From contig JACIWQ010000016.1 of assembly GCA_014360895.1 (NCBI GenBank), forward strand, positions 1-42,040: a DNA stretch of 42,040 nucleotides, written 5' to 3'. Below are positions 24,977 to 32,827 of this stretch, one piece after another. A program made the position numbers and the translations under genes. Numbering within the stretch: position 1 is the first letter of the stretch; each line of letters begins with the position of its first letter. The notes below the pieces were generated by a model, which did no database searches, had not been told where the DNA came from, and worked only from the letters and a program-made list of their open reading frames with translations. Source of the stretch: Thermoflexales bacterium (GTDB lineage Bacteria > Chloroflexota > Anaerolineae > B4-G1 > DUEL01).

Positions 24977-25056
24977 CCTACCAACAAGGACACGAAGGCC
25001 ACGAAGGAAATCACCTGACGATCCTTGGTGTCCTTGGTGTCCTTCGTGGTTCTCCA
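24977..25056. repeat. Inverted repeat of AAGGACACGAAGG and CCTTCGTGTCC type
   Basis: The left arm (CAAGGACACGAAGGCCACGAAGG) and right arm (CCTTGGTGTCCTTCGTGG type) are complementary and can form a long hairpin between the convergent hydantoinase and miaA genes, so it may act as a bidirectional terminator. Confidence 0.75.
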
Positions 25057-25063
25057 ACAAACC

Positions 25064-25999
25064 TTATCCCAGCCACTCCCGGACAGCGGCCAGAATCTCC
25101 TCCGGCGGCGTCCGGGCCGCATCAAACCAGCGGATGCGTGGGTCGTCCAGGCGGAACCAGTTGTACTGGTGGCGGATGAACCGCCGGGTATCCCGCCGAA
25201 TCTGTGCCAGCGCCTCCTCCAGCGTCGCCTGTCCCTCAAAGTACGGGCGGAACTGCCGGTAGTTGAGGGCCGACATCGCCGGAAGGTCCCACCCGTATCC
25301 GGCCGCCAACAGCCCCCGGATTTCCTCCACCAGCCCGGCCCGGACCATCTCCTCCAGCCGCGCGTCGGCGCGGGCGTAGAGGGCGGGCCGCTCCATCGTC
25401 AGCCCTATCTGGAAGACGTCATAGGGCGGAGGGGTACGGCCGGGCCCGGTCGGGCCGGCGCGCAGGGCGACCTCCAGCGCCCGCACCACCCGGCGGGGGT
25501 TGCGGGGGTCCACCCGGGCGGCGGCCTGAGGATCCAGCGCGGCCAGGCGGGCCAGGAGGGCCTCCAGGCCCTCGCGGCGGGCCTGCTCCTCCAGTTCGGC
25601 CCGCAGCGCCGGGTCGGGGGGGACGGCGGGGGGAGTCCAGCCCTCCACCAGCGCGCGCACGTACTGTCCCGTCCCGCCGACCACAATGGGCAGACGGCCG
25701 CGAGCGTGGATGTCGGCGATGGCGGCCTGTGCCAGGTGCAAAAAACGGGCCAGCCCTACCGTGTCGTCGGGGTCGGCGACGTCTATCAGGTGGTGGGGGA
25801 TCCGGGCCCGCTCTTCCCGGGTCGGCTTGGCGGTGCCGATGTCCATCCCCCGGTAGAAGAGACGGGAGTCGGCGGAGACGACCTCCCCTCCCAGATGTTC
25901 GGCCAGGTACAGGGAGAGGGCGGTCTTGCCCACCGCCGTCGGCCCGACGACCACCAGCAGAGGCGGGCGCGCGCGTGCTGAGAGGGCGGTCATGAGCAT
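25064..25999 (-). CDS. miaA: tRNA dimethylallyltransferase MiaA
   Basis: 311 residues from ATG 25999 (ATG 25993 would remove two). It transfers the dimethylallyl group to A37 of tRNAs reading UNN codons. Walker A GPTAVGKT, DSRLFYRGMDIGTAKPT, HHLIDVADPDD, VVGGTGQYV, MSALNYRQF and IRRDTRRFIRHQYNWFR are all present; the family's usual DSMQVYR is DSRLFYR here. No Shine-Dalgarno sequence is visible: the 40-bp palindrome at 26004-26043 occupies the place just upstream of the start. It may be cotranscribed with the cmr genes. Confidence 0.93.
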   Translation of the reverse strand: MLMTALSARARPPLLVVVGPTAVGKTALSLYLAEHLGGEVVSADSRLFYRGMDIGTAKPTREERARIPHHLIDVADPDDTVGLARFLHLAQAAIADIHARGRLPIVVGGTGQYVRALVEGWTPPAVPPDPALRAELEEQARREGLEALLARLAALDPQAAARVDPRNPRRVVRALEVALRAGPTGPGRTPPPYDVFQIGLTMERPALYARADARLEEMVRAGLVEEIRGLLAAGYGWDLPAMSALNYRQFRPYFEGQATLEEALAQIRRDTRRFIRHQYNWFRLDDPRIRWFDAARTPPEEILAAVREWLG

Positions 26000-26003
26000 A
26001 CAT

Positions 26004-26043
26004 GGAACGTGCCAGGCACTTCCGGAAGTACCTGGCACGTTCC
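26004..26043. repeat. 40-bp palindrome GGAACGTGCCAGG...CCTGGCACGTTCC
   Basis: Two 20-nt halves are reverse complements with one mismatch. It lies between the cmr5-like gene and miaA, four bases from the miaA start. It belongs to the same style of element as the GGTGACAGTCACC palindromes but to a different sequence family; only one copy is seen here. Confidence 0.9.
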
Positions 26044-26052
26044 GTTATCCTA

Positions 26053-26481
26053 CTACCCTACTGTCCGGGCGTGGAAGCGCACGTAGGTCAGGGTGCGGTT
26101 GATCAGTTCCTTCGCCAGAAAGAGGGCCTGAAGGTCCCGGGCCAGCGCCTGTCCGACGGCGATGGTATCTTTGGCCCCCTGGAGCGGAAGCCCAATCGCA
26201 TCCAGCCGCAGCAGGCTGGGCTGTCCCTCTTCGCCGACCAGCAGCGTATCTATCCGGGCCGCAATTTTTCGCTCCGTAGGCGTCCCGCTGTACCGCTTCC
26301 AGAGGACGTACAGGAAGTAGGCGTAGAGGCCGTTCACGTGCAGGATGTTCAGAAATTTGGAAAGGGTGTGCATAATTTCTTCCCCGCTCACCCGGTCCTC
26401 TACCCTCAGGCCGTCCACGATGCGGCGGGCATAATCGGCGCAGTAAAAATCCAGGTTCTCTACCGTCTGTTGAACGCCCAT
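26053..26481 (-). CDS. Cmr5-like small helical subunit of type III RAMP complex
   Basis: 142 residues, ATG 26481 with AAGGAGG five nt upstream, 24 nt after the cmr4 stop. It is wholly helical by inspection. The segment TLSKFLNILHVNGLYAYFLYVLWKRY matches the Cmr5 pattern (a helix with an NGL turn and a following aliphatic helix), and the C-terminal INRTLTYVRFHARTV matches the Cmr5 end helix. Cmr5 forms the inner filament of small subunits in type III-B complexes. Csm2 is the alternative; the call rests on weak similarity plus position next to cmr4. Confidence 0.65.
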   Translation of the reverse strand: MGVQQTVENLDFYCADYARRIVDGLRVEDRVSGEEIMHTLSKFLNILHVNGLYAYFLYVLWKRYSGTPTERKIAARIDTLLVGEEGQPSLLRLDAIGLPLQGAKDTIAVGQALARDLQALFLAKELINRTLTYVRFHARTVG

Positions 26482-26505
26482 CGTTCCCTCCTTACCCCCG
26501 ACTCC

Positions 26506-27507
26506 CTACTTCACGACTTCCAGGTTCAGCACCCGTAGCCGCCCCATCCCCCGGCTGTTCTTGCCGCCGATGCCCAGGTATTCAATGTAGTGCAGTCCTT
26601 TTTCCACCTGAGTTTGTACCCAGGCAATATCCTGGGGGATCGGTTGACCGTCCAGCAGGAAATCGCGCGGGTTTTTGTAGACAACCTGGAAGGAGAACAG
26701 GGTGGTTCTCGGAATGGCCTCGTAGGTGTAGAGCGCGCCGGAGAGCGCCGCGCCGGTGGAGCGGTCAATGGCCGTGGAGGTGCGCACCTCCAGATTATTG
26801 TTGACCACCTGGGCGAAGAGTTCATCCGGCACCAGCACCAGCCGGTTGAGGATTTCTTCCGGCACGTTCGCGGCTTTCAGGCGGGCCACTCCCGAAGGGG
26901 TCAGCGGGGAAGTGGGGACGGCGACCGGCAGCAGGAGCCACCCCAGATTCAGCCGACGGCTGCGCAGGCCCGTCTGCAGGCGGAAACCGTGCTCCGGCTT
27001 CAACCCGATGTCCACGTCCTCCGCCTCCAGCGCGCCCGATTGCACCAGTTCCCGCAATCGCTCCGGCGCGGTCACCCAGACCGGGCCCAGCATGGAGGGG
27101 ACAGGGAAGAAAAGGGGAAACGCGTCAAAGGTCTGAACCATGCTGGGGGAGGTACGGCCCCCGGGCTGGATAAAGCCGTAGGTGATGCAGACGGGGCAAT
27201 CCACCCGACCGCAGGCGCCGTCTCTCTGACCGGTAGGTCCGGTCTGGTCGGCGCAACTGGCGTAACCGACCACCCCTGGCTTCACCTCTACCGGTCGGCG
27301 GTATTTCTCCGGGTAGTGCATGGCAGTGTAGGTGCGGGCGACGCCGGCCAGGCTAGTGGCCGGAATTTTGGGCAGGTTGCTGGCCGCATCCCGGATGATG
27401 GGGTTATCCACCCGGCCCATCTGCATCTCCCCGCTACCGATGTGGACCGGGTCCAGGGCCAGCGCGTAGTACGTCTTTCGCAGGTACGGCATGCTGATTT
27501 CGGCCAT
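26506..27507 (-). CDS. cmr4: Cmr4-like Cas7-family RAMP (backbone, predicted RNase)
   Basis: 333 residues from ATG 27507 (GAGGAGAGAGACA upstream). The N-terminus PVHIGSGEMQMGRVDNPIIRD...LPKIPATSLAGVART corresponds to the Cmr4 start, with D34 (VDNPIIRD) at the place of the Asp that cleaves target RNA. Cysteines C85, C99, C104 and C107 (CPVCITYGF) form a zinc-knuckle-like group. The glycine-rich loop IGGKNSRGMGRL near the C-terminus is typical of RAMPs. It lies 14 nt after the RAMP gene. As Cas7 it should form the helical filament along a crRNA. Confidence 0.85.
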   Translation of the reverse strand: MAEISMPYLRKTYYALALDPVHIGSGEMQMGRVDNPIIRDAASNLPKIPATSLAGVARTYTAMHYPEKYRRPVEVKPGVVGYASCADQTGPTGQRDGACGRVDCPVCITYGFIQPGGRTSPSMVQTFDAFPLFFPVPSMLGPVWVTAPERLRELVQSGALEAEDVDIGLKPEHGFRLQTGLRSRRLNLGWLLLPVAVPTSPLTPSGVARLKAANVPEEILNRLVLVPDELFAQVVNNNLEVRTSTAIDRSTGAALSGALYTYEAIPRTTLFSFQVVYKNPRDFLLDGQPIPQDIAWVQTQVEKGLHYIEYLGIGGKNSRGMGRLRVLNLEVVK

Positions 27508-27521
27508 TGTCTCTCTCCTCG

Positions 27522-28604
27522 TCACGCGGGGATACCCAGCAGTAAATCCAGGGCGTCGGTGAGGGCAACCAGTGTGGCGAAGGTCCGCCGACCGACGTCC
27601 TTGATTGCCACCACACCCTCCGGCTCATCCACCCCGGAAACCTTCAGATGAGCCTGGCCGAAGCCGCGACTGCTCTTAGCAGAGAAGCCGTGAACCCGCA
27701 TCATCATCACGATGGCTTCCGCCAGGGTCCGCAGGTCCTCCCGGACCTCCGGCATCGCCTCTTCCGGCGACCGATCCATCAGGTCAAAAGGCAAATAGAG
27801 GACGGTGAAAACGCCGGATGCGCCGGGCGGGACGGTCTCCAGCAGGATGGGCACTGTCCCGGAGCGGGTCTTACGGCTGTGGGGGTTAATGACCTCCAGA
27901 CCGATGCGGTCAAAGAAGGTGGGATAAAAGCGCATCCGCCCCAGTATGTTCCCCTCTTCGGCCAGTTCTTCCTCCTCGTCCCGCGCCTGTCCGAAGAGGC
28001 GGATGAGGATGGGTGATGCTTCTCCCTCCGGCAACTGACGGGCGAGGACGGAGCGCAGAACCCCCTTCCAGGTGCTGGCCCGCAGCATAGGGACCTTGAA
28101 GACGCTGTCTTTCATCAGCGGGTTTTCGTGGATGTAGAACTCGTCGTCGTCCCGGCTGTAGACGGGGCGGGCAAGGGTGAAGCGGAACTGGATGTAGGCC
28201 GAATAGGGGGGCAGGTCCTGAAGGTTGACCTGGGGTGGGTAGATGCCCAGCTGGGCCAGTTGCTCCAGGCCAGGGCGTATGACCCCTTCGGTGTAGGGCG
28301 GGTCGCCTTTGCGCCGATACACCAGTCCTTTATACCCGCCGCCGAAGCGGGGATGGCCGCTGCGGGCGAATTCTTTGACGTCGCTGGTCAGCCCCTGGGC
28401 CAGCAGGGAGACTTTGGCATAGGGCCAGACCAGTTCCCGGTACGGCTCCTTATGGTCGCCGACGATGCGGCGGACGTCGTCCTGGGTCTCGCAGGGGTAG
28501 GCGGCGTAGAAGTCGTAAGGCGGCCGCCGCTCCCCCGGCGCCGGGGCCAGATTCCCCCCTCCCCGGGGCGGGGGGCCAGATGTGGGTCGCGGTTTAGAGT
28601 TCAC
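27522..28604 (-). CDS. RAMP-superfamily protein of Cmr-like operon, subtype unclear
   Basis: 360 residues, GTG 28604 with GGAGG six nt upstream. The start overlaps the end of cmr1 by 11 nt. Residues 1-30 are Pro/Gly-rich and probably disordered. RAMP features are RFTLARPVYSRDDDEFY (about 141-157), VFKVPMLRASTWKGVLRSV (168-186, the equivalent of the P-x-S-S-L-K-G-x-L-R motif) and a glycine-rich GFSAKSSRGFGQAHLK (306-321). It does not look like a typical Cmr3 or Cmr6, and it lacks Cas10 HD or palm motifs. It may replace one or both of those RAMPs. The role is unknown beyond the fold. Confidence 0.78.
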   Translation of the reverse strand: MNSKPRPTSGPPPRGGGNLAPAPGERRPPYDFYAAYPCETQDDVRRIVGDHKEPYRELVWPYAKVSLLAQGLTSDVKEFARSGHPRFGGGYKGLVYRRKGDPPYTEGVIRPGLEQLAQLGIYPPQVNLQDLPPYSAYIQFRFTLARPVYSRDDDEFYIHENPLMKDSVFKVPMLRASTWKGVLRSVLARQLPEGEASPILIRLFGQARDEEEELAEEGNILGRMRFYPTFFDRIGLEVINPHSRKTRSGTVPILLETVPPGASGVFTVLYLPFDLMDRSPEEAMPEVREDLRTLAEAIVMMMRVHGFSAKSSRGFGQAHLKVSGVDEPEGVVAIKDVGRRTFATLVALTDALDLLLGIPA

Positions 28605-29472
28605 CGAGCACCTCCTCTCCGGTTCGGGTGTCCGAAACCCCCAGCCGCTGGAGGGTCGCCAGGACCTTCTCCAGCATCTCCCGGTCCCGGGCGTACCCCC
28701 AGAACCGGTGAACAGTCTGGAAGGAGAAGACCTTTTTGCTCACGCCGCGCCGTCCGCTGAGGAAGCCCGAGGGGTCAGAGCGGACCAGTTCGTTGACCTG
28801 GCCCAGGTCCAGCCAGCGTTCGGTGTTGAAGAAGAAGAGGCGCAGGTCGGGCCACTCGGGCGGGGCCCGGCGGAGCCGCTCCTGCATGCGGGGAGAATCG
28901 GCCAGGATGTCTGCCAACCAGGCTTGTACGGATTCCCGGGTGACGCCGGTGGGCAGGCGCAACGGCGATGCCAGCGCGACCAGGCCGTAATCCGGTTGGG
29001 GGGGCTTGAGGGTGGTCTTGCCGCCCAGAGAGCCGTAGCGGGCAATGAGCCAGAGAGCTTTCGCCAGGAGCCAGCGCTCCTCCGGCTCGGTGGGCTTGAT
29101 CTCCACGAAGTTCATCACGAAGGAGACCCCGGGCTGGCTGAGGTTGACTTCGTAGCCGCCCTCGCCGTCGGTGAGCAGGAGGCGGAGTTTGCTACTCCAG
29201 CCGGTGCAGCCGAAGAGCCGACACGCCGGGCAGACGTCCCGCAGTCCGTCCTCTACCTGTCCGGTCCGCCCGTAGGCCGTCTCGTCAAAGGCGCAGCGGT
29301 CGTCTCCGGCGGGGTCGCAGGCGTAGCCGCCGAGCCCGCGCATCAGCGCCTCCGTCCACCAGCGGACGGAACCCATCAGGCTGGTCTCTTTGGCCTGGTC
29401 GGAGGTCCGGTCCACATCGCCGGTCCAGATAGGGGCCAACGTGCGCAGGTTCACGGCAATCGTTCGGGGCAT
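28594..29472 (-). CDS. cmr1: Cmr1-like RAMP protein
   Basis: 292 residues from ATG 29472, with AAAGGAG six nt upstream. Cmr1 hallmarks: LRTLAPIWTGDVDR, ETSLMGSVRWWTEALMRGLGGYACDP (ligand/RNA-facing first RAMP repeat), cysteines C52, C60, C81, C84, C89 including CPACRLFGCTGWSSKLRL, and a helical C-terminal half. Cmr1 caps the type III-B filament near the target 3' end side. It is the first gene of a four-gene operon behind a strong promoter. Neither cas10 (cmr2) nor cmr3 follows. Confidence 0.9.
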   Translation of the reverse strand: MPRTIAVNLRTLAPIWTGDVDRTSDQAKETSLMGSVRWWTEALMRGLGGYACDPAGDDRCAFDETAYGRTGQVEDGLRDVCPACRLFGCTGWSSKLRLLLTDGEGGYEVNLSQPGVSFVMNFVEIKPTEPEERWLLAKALWLIARYGSLGGKTTLKPPQPDYGLVALASPLRLPTGVTRESVQAWLADILADSPRMQERLRRAPPEWPDLRLFFFNTERWLDLGQVNELVRSDPSGFLSGRRGVSKKVFSFQTVHRFWGYARDREMLEKVLATLQRLGVSDTRTGEEVLGEL

Positions 29473-29520
29473 ACAGGACTCCTTTCCGCAAAGGCGCGAA
29501 CCGTCCTGGGGAGCGGTTTC

Positions 29521-29548
29521 TTTATAACACAACTTTCGGTAATGTCAA
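29521..29548 (-). promoter_or_regulatory. Promoter for cmr-like operon
   Basis: On the minus strand TTGACA (29548-29543), a 16-bp spacer and TATAAA (29526-29521). Predicted start near 29514, about 42 nt before the cmr1 ATG. Confidence 0.78.
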
Positions 29549-29657
29549 CCACCGGCGCAGAGGGGTGTGTCCCATTCTCGCCGGGAAGGGGCCGCGCGCC
29601 CCCGCGCCGATTGGAAAGCGGCCTTCCTGGACGCTTCCGGCTTCGCGGCCGCCCAGG

Positions 29658-29789
29658 GTCATTGCGAGCCCGCAGGGCGAAGGGCCACGCCGAGGCTCGC
29701 CCGAGGCGCAATCTCCCTGTCGCTTCTGGGGATTGCCACCACGCTCTGCTCGTGGCAGGCTTTCGGGCACTCCGTGCCCTCGCAATGAC
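29658..29789. repeat. MITE-like element, copy 2
   Basis: The ends GTCATTGCGAG and CGCAATGAC form terminal inverted repeats, with GCAATCTCC and GGATTGC inside. It shares GGCCACGCCGAGGCTCGCC words with copy 3. Apart from this element, the cmr promoter and a hairpin repeat, the gap 29549-29868 shows nothing else. Confidence 0.75.
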
Positions 29790-29826
29790 CTCTTCCGCCG
29801 TAGCGCAGGCTGTCAGCCTGTATTCT

Positions 29827-29849
29827 ACCGGCCGGGCGGCCGGCGTTAC
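29827..29849. repeat. ACCGGCCGGGCGGCCGG hairpin, copy 1
   Basis: A GC-rich palindrome just after the radical SAM gene's stop. A close copy lies upstream of that gene at 31756-31778. Confidence 0.65.
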
Positions 29850-29868
29850 AAAGGGCCGCCCCCCGCCG

Positions 29869-31722
29869 TTATCCTCCAGGCGCAGGGCAGACCCAGGAGG
29901 GGGCCCAGAGGTCGCCGAAGGCGGCGCCGATGCCACAGGCCGAGCAGGCGCTGCGACAATCCGGACGGGTGCGGGCCTCCCAACTCCACTCCCATTCCCG
30001 CCACAGGTACTCCTTCCGCACCCCAACGTCCACAAAGTCCCAGGGGAAGACCTCCTCCCGGGGCCGCTCCCGGTGGGCGTAGAAGCCCGGAGAGAGTCCC
30101 GCCCGCTCAAAAGCCAGGGTCCAGGCGGTGAAGTCAAACCACTCGTCCCAGCCGTCAAAGCGGGCCCCCTCCACCCAGGCCCGATGGATGACCTCTCCCA
30201 GCCGCCGGTCGCCCCGGGAGAGCACCGCCTCTATCAGAGTCATGCGGGGGTCGTTCCAACTGGGGTTGAGCCCGCCGCCGCGCAGCCGCTCCCGCAGGGC
30301 CTGCTGACGGGCCCGTATCTCCTCCAGCGGGGCCAGCGGCGCCCACTGGAAGGGGGTGTGCGGCTTGGGGACAAAGGTGCTGATGCTGAGGTTGACCTGC
30401 GCCTTGCGTCCGTGGACCCTCCGCCCTTCCGCCAGCACCGCCCGGGCCAGGTCGGCGATGGCGCGGACGTCCTCCGGCGTCTCCCCGGGCAGGCCGATCA
30501 TAAAGTACAGTTTGACCGTTCGCCAGCCGCGCCGGAAGACCTCCCGGGCAATCTCCACCAACTGGTCCGCCGGGACCGGCTTGTTGATGACGCGCCGCAG
30601 CCGCTCCGTCCCGGCCTCCGGCGCAAAGGTGAAGCCCGTCCGCCGCCCGCGACTGATGGCGTCCGCCAGGTCCACCGAAAAGGACTCAATCCGCAAGCTG
30701 GGCAGGGAGATGGAAAGATGCCGGTCGGCGTACCGGTCCGCCAGCGCCGCCACCAGTTCGCCGATGCGGGAATAATCGGCGGAGGAGAGGGAGAGCAGGG
30801 CGATCTCCTCGTAGCCGGTGTGGGCCAGAATCTCGTCCACCGCCGCCAGGACCTCCTCCAGGGGCCGCTCCCGCAGCGGTCGGGTGACCACTCCGGCATG
30901 GCAGAACCGGCAGCCCCGGATGCAACCGCGCTGGATTTCCACCACCCCCCGGTCGTGGGCGACGGTGACGTTGGGGACCAGTTGGCGGGTCGGCGGCGGG
31001 GGGAGCACCGGGACGACGCGCCGCCGGACCGGAAGGGTCGCCGCCGGATGGACGGGCCGCATTCCGGCGACGGTGCCGTCGGCATGGTAGTCCACGTCGT
31101 AGAAGCGGGGGACGTAGACGCCGGGGATGCGGGCCAGCGCCTCCAGTTGGGCCTCCCGGCCCATGTCCCGGGTCCGCTCCCAGGCCCGGACGACGTCCCC
31201 AATCGCCTCCTCGCCGTCGCCGATGACGAAGGCGTCCACGAACTCCGCCACCGGCTCCGGGTTGAAGGTCGCGTGGCCTCCGGCGATGACCAGCGGATGC
31301 CGGGTATCCCGCTCCGCGCTCCGCAGCGGCAGTCCCGCCAGGTCCAACGTCTCCAGGAGGTTGGTGTAGAGGACTTCGTAGGGGAGGCTGAAGCCCACGA
31401 TGTCAAATTCCGCCAGGGGGTGGAGGGATTCCAGGCTGTAGAGGGGGATGCCCTCCCGCCGCATGGCCGCCGCCATGTCGGGCCAGGGGGTGTAGGCCCG
31501 CTCCGCCAGGACGCCCTCCATCCGGTTCAGGATGTCGTAGAGGACCTGGATGCCCAGGTTGGACATACCCAGGTCGTAGAGGTCGGGGAAGACCAGGGCG
31601 ACGCGGGTGGGGGTGGTATCCCAGTCCTTGCGGACGGCGTTAACTTCGCCGCCGACGTAGCGGCCGGGGCGCTCCACGCGGGGGAGGATTCGCTCCAGGC
31701 GGGGTTTCCAGTCGCGGGTCAT
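29869..31722 (-). CDS. B12-binding-type radical SAM protein (TIGR03960-like)
   Basis: 617 residues from ATG 31722; longer starts run into a repeat. The N-terminus (VERPGRYVGGEVNAV, RVALVFPDLYDLGMSNLGIQVLY) is a cobalamin-binding-like Rossmann part, with GGHATFNPEPVAEFVDAFVIGDGEE. The radical SAM motif is CIRGCRFCHAG (CxxxCxxC), followed by FAPEAGTERLRRVINK and KLYFMIGLPGE. The Cys-rich end (DCRSACSACG) fits the family. In other bacteria such genes sit with a TIGR03936/DUF2344 partner near ribosome or RNase genes; that partner is absent here. The reaction is not known. No Shine-Dalgarno sequence is visible. Confidence 0.88.
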   Translation of the reverse strand: MTRDWKPRLERILPRVERPGRYVGGEVNAVRKDWDTTPTRVALVFPDLYDLGMSNLGIQVLYDILNRMEGVLAERAYTPWPDMAAAMRREGIPLYSLESLHPLAEFDIVGFSLPYEVLYTNLLETLDLAGLPLRSAERDTRHPLVIAGGHATFNPEPVAEFVDAFVIGDGEEAIGDVVRAWERTRDMGREAQLEALARIPGVYVPRFYDVDYHADGTVAGMRPVHPAATLPVRRRVVPVLPPPPTRQLVPNVTVAHDRGVVEIQRGCIRGCRFCHAGVVTRPLRERPLEEVLAAVDEILAHTGYEEIALLSLSSADYSRIGELVAALADRYADRHLSISLPSLRIESFSVDLADAISRGRRTGFTFAPEAGTERLRRVINKPVPADQLVEIAREVFRRGWRTVKLYFMIGLPGETPEDVRAIADLARAVLAEGRRVHGRKAQVNLSISTFVPKPHTPFQWAPLAPLEEIRARQQALRERLRGGGLNPSWNDPRMTLIEAVLSRGDRRLGEVIHRAWVEGARFDGWDEWFDFTAWTLAFERAGLSPGFYAHRERPREEVFPWDFVDVGVRKEYLWREWEWSWEARTRPDCRSACSACGIGAAFGDLWAPSWVCPAPGG

Positions 31723-31755
31723 CGGGTCGTTGGCATGCTGCAAGCCCAATACTGC

Positions 31756-31778
31756 ACCGGCCTGGCGGCCGGTGCTAC
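31756..31778. repeat. ACCGGCCTGGCGGCCGG hairpin, copy 2
   Basis: This is the counterpart of the copy at 29827. It overlaps the stop codon of the GNAT gene (31775-31777), and the radical SAM gene starts 34 nt further on. Confidence 0.65.
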
Positions 31779-32542
31779 GTTTTGGCAATGCCCTCTATGG
31801 CACATTCCCGCGCGCCGCTATCCACGAAGCCCACGGATTCGGCCAGGCGGGCAGAGGACTCGTTGCCCTCGGCGACGACGTAGAGGGGGACGGCACCGGA
31901 GCGCAGGACCCAGGTGATGCAGGCATCCAGGACGGCCTTGCCCCATCCCCGCCGCTGGGCCTCCGGGGCCGTCTGGACGTAGACTTCGGCGAAGTGGGGG
32001 GACTGCCAGTTGACGCCGGCCTCGGCGACAATCTGAGCTCCCTGGGAGCGGATGACAAAGCGGGGGGAGCCATTCGCGGCCTGAGCGGGCGTCACCAGGA
32101 CGTTGATCTCCGGTTCGTAGCGCCTCAGGTCCAGGTAGTAGATACGGTTCATGCTGACCCGTTCCACCTCCAGCGCCTCCTCCGCGATGCCCAGCAGGTC
32201 GGGAGTGGTGACCAGGTAGTAGGGACGGCGGGGAAGGCCGCTGCCGGAGGGGGAGATGCCCTTCTGAAGGAGGGCCCAGGCCACGTCCATACGGCGGGCG
32301 CGCAGGACGCTGATGGGCCGGAAGAGGTCCCAGCCGGTCTGGCAGATGGCCAGGAAGCCCTCCACGCGCGGCCCGCGTTCGGCCACCCAGAGCCGGGTGC
32401 GCGCCGGGTCGTGATAGAGGACGTAGTAGGCGGCCAGACCGTCGCGCGGGGCGCTCAGGTCCAGCATCGTCCGCACCTTGCGGCGCAGTTCCTCCAGGTC
32501 CTGGGTGACTTCCTGTTCCTGAGGGGCGAACCAATCGGACAT
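31775..32542 (-). CDS. GNAT-family N-acetyltransferase
   Basis: 255 residues, ATG 32542, three nt after the YgiT-type gene's stop. The C-terminal GNAT domain contains FAEVYVQTAPEAQRRGWGKAVLDACITWVLRSGAVPLYVVAEGNESSARLAESVGFVDSG, with the acetyl-CoA loop QRRGWGKAV. The N-terminal 140 residues resemble another, degenerate GNAT-like half (LAAYYVLYHDPARTRLWVAERGPRVEGFLAICQT). The acceptor is unknown. Its stop codon lies in a hairpin repeat. Confidence 0.8.
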   Translation of the reverse strand: MSDWFAPQEQEVTQDLEELRRKVRTMLDLSAPRDGLAAYYVLYHDPARTRLWVAERGPRVEGFLAICQTGWDLFRPISVLRARRMDVAWALLQKGISPSGSGLPRRPYYLVTTPDLLGIAEEALEVERVSMNRIYYLDLRRYEPEINVLVTPAQAANGSPRFVIRSQGAQIVAEAGVNWQSPHFAEVYVQTAPEAQRRGWGKAVLDACITWVLRSGAVPLYVVAEGNESSARLAESVGFVDSGARECAIEGIAKT

Positions 32543-32545
32543 GAT

Positions 32546-32827
32546 TTACCATTCCGTAGTCGGAACTTCCTGCTCTACGAGTTGGGGCTCATAGGAAAGA
32601 ATCAGCACCTCAGCCCGTAAATGACGGAGCGGTTTCAACATCTCTATCATCCGGTCTGTCACTGGGCCCGTCATGTATGGTTCATGGCAACTGGAGCAGA
32701 TTTCGGCCGGGACGTTCTTAATCAATACGACGGCATCGGAAAATAGAAACGGCACGGTCGCCAGCCCTGGCTGCAAACGCCCGCCGCACAAAGGACAGCG
32801 GCTATTTCCTGCGAGTTCGCCAGTCAT
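32546..32827 (-). CDS. YgiT-type zinc-finger antitoxin
   Basis: 93 residues. RCPLCGGRLQPG and ICSSCHEPYMTGPVTDRMIEMLK match the N-terminal zinc domain of MqsA/YgiT antitoxins (two CxxC pairs). A short C-terminal extension replaces the HTH domain of full MqsA. The start lies 26 nt inside the DUF4258 gene, so the two are coupled with toxin first. Confidence 0.82.
   Translation of the reverse strand: MTGELAGNSRCPLCGGRLQPGLATVPFLFSDAVVLIKNVPAEICSSCHEPYMTGPVTDRMIEMLKPLRHLRAEVLILSYEPQLVEQEVPTTEW

Noticed and set aside
28582-31917. A 1111-codon open frame on the plus strand
   Set aside because: It is antisense to cmr1 and the radical SAM gene, both of which have clear family motifs. Its translation is low-complexity, as expected from GC-rich shadow frames.
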